In this document: positions 7,067 to 10,263 of the stretch, piece by piece
How positions within the stretch are numbered: position 1 is the first letter of the stretch
How the letters are laid out: each line of letters starts with the position of its first letter
DNA from: Chitinophagaceae bacterium UBA1953
Lineage (GTDB): Bacteria; Bacteroidota; Bacteroidia; Chitinophagales; Chitinophagaceae
Length of the DNA: 10,263 nucleotides
NCBI GenBank assembly: GCA_002336115.1
Contig: DDEN01000058.1
Coordinates: forward strand, 1 to 10,263
Direction: 5' to 3'
Program-made: the position numbers and the translations under genes
The notes under the pieces: model-generated
The model's input: the letters and a program-made list of their open reading frames with translations, nothing else
What the model was told of the DNA's origin: nothing
Database searches by the model: none

Positions 7067-8062
7067 ATGGAAAATACAAATAAAAAACTCTTTTCAAAGG
7101 ATGTCCTTGTGATTGAAAATATTGAAGGCGAAGTAGATAGAATCATTCAGCAACTGAGGAATGACATGCAGCATGTTTTAAAACGCAAAGGTGCTGTTGT
7201 CGGAATCAGTGGCGGTATTGACTCATCAGTTTCATTAGCCCTGGCAGTAAAAGCTTTTGGCGCTGATAAAGTGCTTGGCGTTATGTTACCCGAAAAAGAT
7301 TCGAGTAATGAAAGTAAGGATATGGCGCTTAAATTAGCTGAAAAATTTGGAGTTCAAACGCTTGAAGAAGATATAACAGGTGCTCTTGAAGGATTTGGTT
7401 GTTATAAACGCAGGGATGAAGCAGTAAGCGCTGTATTTCCCGAATATACTCCCGATGCATATAAGATGAAGATAACCTTAAATCAGGGCGGGATCAGTCA
7501 TAATCTTCCTCCGTTGTTTATACTGACCATTATTGACAGCATGGGCGTGAGTAAAAGCAAGATTATCCCTGTGAAGGAATATTTACAGATAGTTGCAGCA
7601 TCTAATTTCAAACAGCGTTGCCGTATGTCAATGCTCTACTATCATGCTGAAAGACTTCATTATGCTGTGATTGGCACGCCTAATAAGCATGAGGTTGAGC
7701 AGGGCTTTTTTGTAAAATATGGCGATGGGGGAGCAGATGTAATGCCAATAGCACATTTATATAAAACGCAGGTTTACCAGGTTGCCCATCACCTTGGGGT
7801 TCCTGAGGAAATCATCAGGCGAACACCCACTACTGATACTTACAGTGCGGAGCAAACTCAACAGGAATTCTTCTACCAGCTGCCTTTCGACAAAATGGAT
7901 CTGTTATGGTATGCATTCGAAAATAATTATGACATCGATTCAGTAGCTGAAACAATGTCACTTACAGCTGACGATATCCATAATATTTATACAAATTTTG
8001 CCCGAAAACATCGTACAACTGAATATTTGCGTTCAACTCCCATTTTTTATAAAACATTATAA
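7067..8062 (+). CDS. NAD synthase-like (NadE family) ATP-dependent amide ligase
   Basis: The 331-residue protein belongs to the adenine nucleotide alpha-hydrolase/NAD synthase family. The PP-loop is GISGGIDSS (Ser48 to Ser54), the middle shows ASNFKQRCRMSMLYY (residues 178-192) corresponding to the N-x-x-x-R-x-R-M helix, then VIGTPNKHE and FFVKYGDGGAD (Lys217 to Asp224), followed by RTPTTDTYS. NadE converts nicotinate adenine dinucleotide to NAD with ATP and ammonia. There is no N-terminal nitrilase (glutaminase) domain, so ammonia would be the direct donor. It is longer than the usual ammonia-dependent enzyme of about 275 residues: between the PP-loop and the FKQRCRM helix there are roughly 45 extra residues (around 112-165). 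Its place in a glycan locus, 11 bp before an acid ligase, suggests a specialised amide-forming enzyme rather than the housekeeping NAD synthase. That is inference; a second copy of NadE remains possible. Confidence 0.85.
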   Translation: MENTNKKLFSKDVLVIENIEGEVDRIIQQLRNDMQHVLKRKGAVVGISGGIDSSVSLALAVKAFGADKVLGVMLPEKDSSNESKDMALKLAEKFGVQTLEEDITGALEGFGCYKRRDEAVSAVFPEYTPDAYKMKITLNQGGISHNLPPLFILTIIDSMGVSKSKIIPVKEYLQIVAASNFKQRCRMSMLYYHAERLHYAVIGTPNKHEVEQGFFVKYGDGGADVMPIAHLYKTQVYQVAHHLGVPEEIIRRTPTTDTYSAEQTQQEFFYQLPFDKMDLLWYAFENNYDIDSVAETMSLTADDIHNIYTNFARKHRTTEYLRSTPIFYKTL

Positions 8063-8073
8063 TATTACCTGAT

Positions 8074-9537
8074 ATGAATGTTTTCGATTATCTTTTTGCG
8101 GAGTCCGGTTCACTGGAAAAGGATTTTGTGCTGGGAACACATCATCATATTTCGTTTGAAAAACTACACGGAATATGTTCTAAAGTTTCAACCAGTTTAA
8201 AAACGCAATTGGGAGAAAATAACCAGATTATCATTCTGAGCGAAAATTCAATCTTTCAAATAATAGCTTACCTGGCAATACTTAAATCCGGAAATATTGC
8301 CGTACCGTTGAATCCTGTTATAGAAAATGAAAATCTCAGGCAAATTTTAGGAAAAACAAATGTAAGTCACGCCTTTGTCAGCAAAAGATATAAAGAGAAA
8401 TTCAGTAACTTCGGGTTCAATATTCTTGATGATGAATTTGTACAATCTGCTGAAGCGCTCGACAATATTCATATTGGAATTACAACAGAATTTGATAGCA
8501 ACCGATTAGCGGAGATTATTTTTACCTCCGGTTCAACCGGGGAGCAAAAAGGCGTACTTATTACCCACAGAAACATCATAGCGAATACAGGTTCTATAGT
8601 TGAATATCTGCAACTTACTCAGAAAGATACCATTGAAGTGGTTTTACCATTTTATTATTGTTACGGATTATCGTTGTTGCATACCCATCTAAAAGTAGGC
8701 GGATCCATTGTGATGAATAACAATTTCATATTTATCGGATCTGTTCTAAATGATATCAATAAATATAAATGTACTGGATTTGCCGGAGTGCCAAGTCATT
8801 ACCAGATTTTATTAAGAAAAACCCGCGATTTTAAGACCAGCAGTTTTCCGACACTCCGCTATGTAACCCAGGCAGGAGGAAAGTTGCACGTAACTTTTAT
8901 CCGGGAATTTGTTGAAACATTTCCTGATATTGATTTTTACGTGATGTATGGACAAACCGAGGCAACTGCCAGGCTTTCGTTCCTTCCTCCTGATAAACTT
9001 TCAGCCAAAACCGGTTCTATTGGAAAAGGTATTCCGGGCGTTATTCTGCAGGTAGTTGACGAACACGGTGAGCAAGTTAAACCTGGCGAAACCGGCGAAA
9101 TAATTGCCAAAGGGGAAAATATTATGCAGGGATACCTCAATGAGCCTGACGATACTGCAAAAGCCATCAGAAACGGGTGGCTTTATACCGGCGATCTTGC
9201 TACGGTTGATGATGATGGTTTTATCTTCATTCAGAGCCGAAAGAAGGAAATTATCAAAGTTGGAGGTGTAAGGATAAGCCCTCAGGAAATAGAAGAAGTT
9301 ATTGTCACTTTCCCGGGGGTAATAGCATGTTCTGTTGAAGCAATTCCGGATGAGTTATTAGGCGAAGCAATTAAAGCTACAATTTTCATCAATGAGCTTG
9401 ATAAAGAAGTGCTTTCGGAAGAAATAATCAGAAAATTTTTTGCATCAAGGCTTTCAATTAACAAAATGCCTAAAATTATTGCTTTCGAAACTACATTGCC
9501 TTTCAATGCTTCTGGGAAAAAAGTAAAGAAAACCTGA
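8074..9537 (+). CDS. Class I adenylate-forming enzyme (acyl-CoA synthetase/AMP-acid ligase family)
   Basis: The 487-residue protein shows the full set of ANL motifs: the phosphate loop TSGSTGEQKG (151-160), A4-like LPFYYCYGLS (191-200), A5 YGQTEA (292-297), A7 YTGD (371-374), A8 SRKKEIIKVGGVRISPQEIEE, and the C-terminal PFNASGKKVKK with catalytic lysine candidate Lys482. It activates a carboxylic acid as an acyl-adenylate and passes it to a thiol, either CoA or a carrier protein. The A4 segment has no aspartate where amino-acid-activating enzymes usually have one to bind the alpha-amino group, so a non-amino acid is more likely. It starts 11 bp after the NadE-like gene, so the two should be co-translated. 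The carrier at 4195-4443 has no other loading enzyme in this window. Substrate identity is not readable. Confidence 0.92.
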   Translation: MNVFDYLFAESGSLEKDFVLGTHHHISFEKLHGICSKVSTSLKTQLGENNQIIILSENSIFQIIAYLAILKSGNIAVPLNPVIENENLRQILGKTNVSHAFVSKRYKEKFSNFGFNILDDEFVQSAEALDNIHIGITTEFDSNRLAEIIFTSGSTGEQKGVLITHRNIIANTGSIVEYLQLTQKDTIEVVLPFYYCYGLSLLHTHLKVGGSIVMNNNFIFIGSVLNDINKYKCTGFAGVPSHYQILLRKTRDFKTSSFPTLRYVTQAGGKLHVTFIREFVETFPDIDFYVMYGQTEATARLSFLPPDKLSAKTGSIGKGIPGVILQVVDEHGEQVKPGETGEIIAKGENIMQGYLNEPDDTAKAIRNGWLYTGDLATVDDDGFIFIQSRKKEIIKVGGVRISPQEIEEVIVTFPGVIACSVEAIPDELLGEAIKATIFINELDKEVLSEEIIRKFFASRLSINKMPKIIAFETTLPFNASGKKVKKT

Positions 9538-9682
9538 AAATAATTTCCTGAGCTTATAAACATCAGTCAATAATGATATTTATCGGGAACATCATTTCAA
9601 TTTTGACTTCTTTTATACAACATCTTCAAAATTCAAAGTTAATCGAATTACCATTAGTCAAAAGCAAAACAGCAGTTCATCT
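9538..9682. other. 145-bp intergenic region before the second MBOAT gene
   Basis: I see no gene, clear terminator or convincing promoter. TTTTG occurs at 9601-9605 but no -7-like element lies at the expected distance. Confidence 0.4.
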
Positions 9683-10263
9683 ATGTTATATTATCTGGTT
9701 ATTTATCTTGGTTTTCTGTCGGTAGTTGCGTCAGTTTTTTACCTGGCTGATTTCAAATACAGGTCTGTTATATTATTTACAGCCAGCCTGGGTTTCATAG
9801 CATTTATCTCCTGGGAAGTTGCCATTTATGCTTTTCTTTTTTCCACAATAAACTATTTTTGGGGAATACTGATTGAGAAAAACAGGTCCAAAGAAACACT
9901 TCGCCGAAAAATTTTCTGGACAGCCATTGTGCTGGATATTGGATTTTTGTCGTTTTTCAAATACTTCATAATATTTAAATCAGGAATTGAGGTATTCCTG
10001 TCCTTATTATCAGTAGGTTCGCCCTGGGCTGTAAACGGAATAATAATCCCGTTGGGGATTTCATATTATACTTTCCAGGCATTGGGCTATTTAATCAGGG
10101 TAAACCGGGGGAGTGATAAGGCAGAGCCGGATTATCTGAATTTTGTTACATTATTAGTCTTTTTCCCCAAATTTTTTTCAGGGCCGGTTGAAAGATCTAA
10201 TCATTTCTTCCCACAGTTGAAAACTATGGGCGATTTTAAGAAATCCAATCTTTATGAAGGCTT
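9683..10263 (+). CDS. Second MBOAT family O-acyltransferase, 3' end outside window
   Basis: An open frame from the ATG at 9683 runs without a stop to the window edge, giving 193 codons. It begins MLYYLVIYLGFLSVV with several hydrophobic segments and carries the N-terminal half of the AlgI/DltB family: IIPLGISYYTFQALGYLIR (Pro123 in the first block) and FFPKFFSGPVERSNHFFPQL (Gly167 to Arg171 in GPVER). The same blocks appear in the MBOAT protein at 4509-5936 (LPIGLSYYIFQLIGYI and FFPKLFVGPIER), so the two are paralogous, though they differ clearly elsewhere. The catalytic histidine region lies beyond the window. Its position after the adenylate-forming enzyme suggests a second acyl-transfer step on the same glycan, perhaps with its own SGNH partner further downstream. 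Confidence 0.9.
   Translation, partial: MLYYLVIYLGFLSVVASVFYLADFKYRSVILFTASLGFIAFISWEVAIYAFLFSTINYFWGILIEKNRSKETLRRKIFWTAIVLDIGFLSFFKYFIIFKSGIEVFLSLLSVGSPWAVNGIIIPLGISYYTFQALGYLIRVNRGSDKAEPDYLNFVTLLVFFPKFFSGPVERSNHFFPQLKTMGDFKKSNLYEG

Noticed and set aside
4195..9537. A true D-alanylation (dlt) operon
   Set aside because: The ligase lacks the amino-group-binding aspartate, the order differs, an extra NadE-like gene is present, and the setting is a probable Gram-negative glycan locus. Only the analogy is kept.
8937..9563. Two minus-strand frames (8937-9167 and 9282-9563) opposite the adenylate-forming enzyme
   Set aside because: Both are shadows of a gene whose motifs A5 to A10 are all present on the plus strand.

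Overview
The window looks like part of a surface-polysaccharide biosynthesis locus from a member of the Bacteroidota. Three things point there: AT-rich DNA, gene starts preceded by A-rich leaders rather than strong Shine-Dalgarno sites (for example just before 2832 and 7067), and protein sequences of the style common in that phylum. This taxonomic call is an inference. All genes lie on the + strand. No tRNA, rRNA, CRISPR array, transposase or integrase was seen.

Layout. Positions 1-426 hold the 3' part of a left-handed beta-helix (hexapeptide repeat) acyltransferase. A WecG/TagA/CpsF glycosyltransferase follows (476-1234). Next comes a 323-bp non-coding gap with a weak promoter-like site and two symmetric elements. 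Two GT-B fold glycosyltransferases follow (1558-2685 and 2832-3926). The rest of the window is an acyl-transfer region: a small acyl carrier protein (4195-4443), an AlgI/DltB-type MBOAT membrane acyltransferase (4509-5936), a membrane-anchored SGNH-fold protein (5949-6944), an NAD-synthase-like amide ligase (7067-8062), a class I adenylate-forming acid ligase (8074-9537), and the start of a second MBOAT protein that runs off the right edge (9683 onward).

How the genes may work together. The left half would build and decorate a lipid-linked repeat unit in the cytoplasm. The right half contains the same four protein types as the Gram-positive dlt operon (ligase DltA, carrier DltC, MBOAT DltB, SGNH-like DltD), here inside a probable Gram-negative glycan cluster, plus a NadE-like enzyme and a second MBOAT. 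The simplest reading is a dlt-like pathway: an organic acid is activated by the ligase, held on the carrier, passed through the MBOAT channel, and placed on the glycan outside the inner membrane with the help of the SGNH protein. The ligase lacks an aspartate where amino-acid-activating relatives have one, so the acid may not be an amino acid. The NadE-like protein, which carries an insertion of roughly 45 residues, may turn a carboxylate into an amide in making that group. The pathway and substrate are inference; the family assignments rest on visible motifs.
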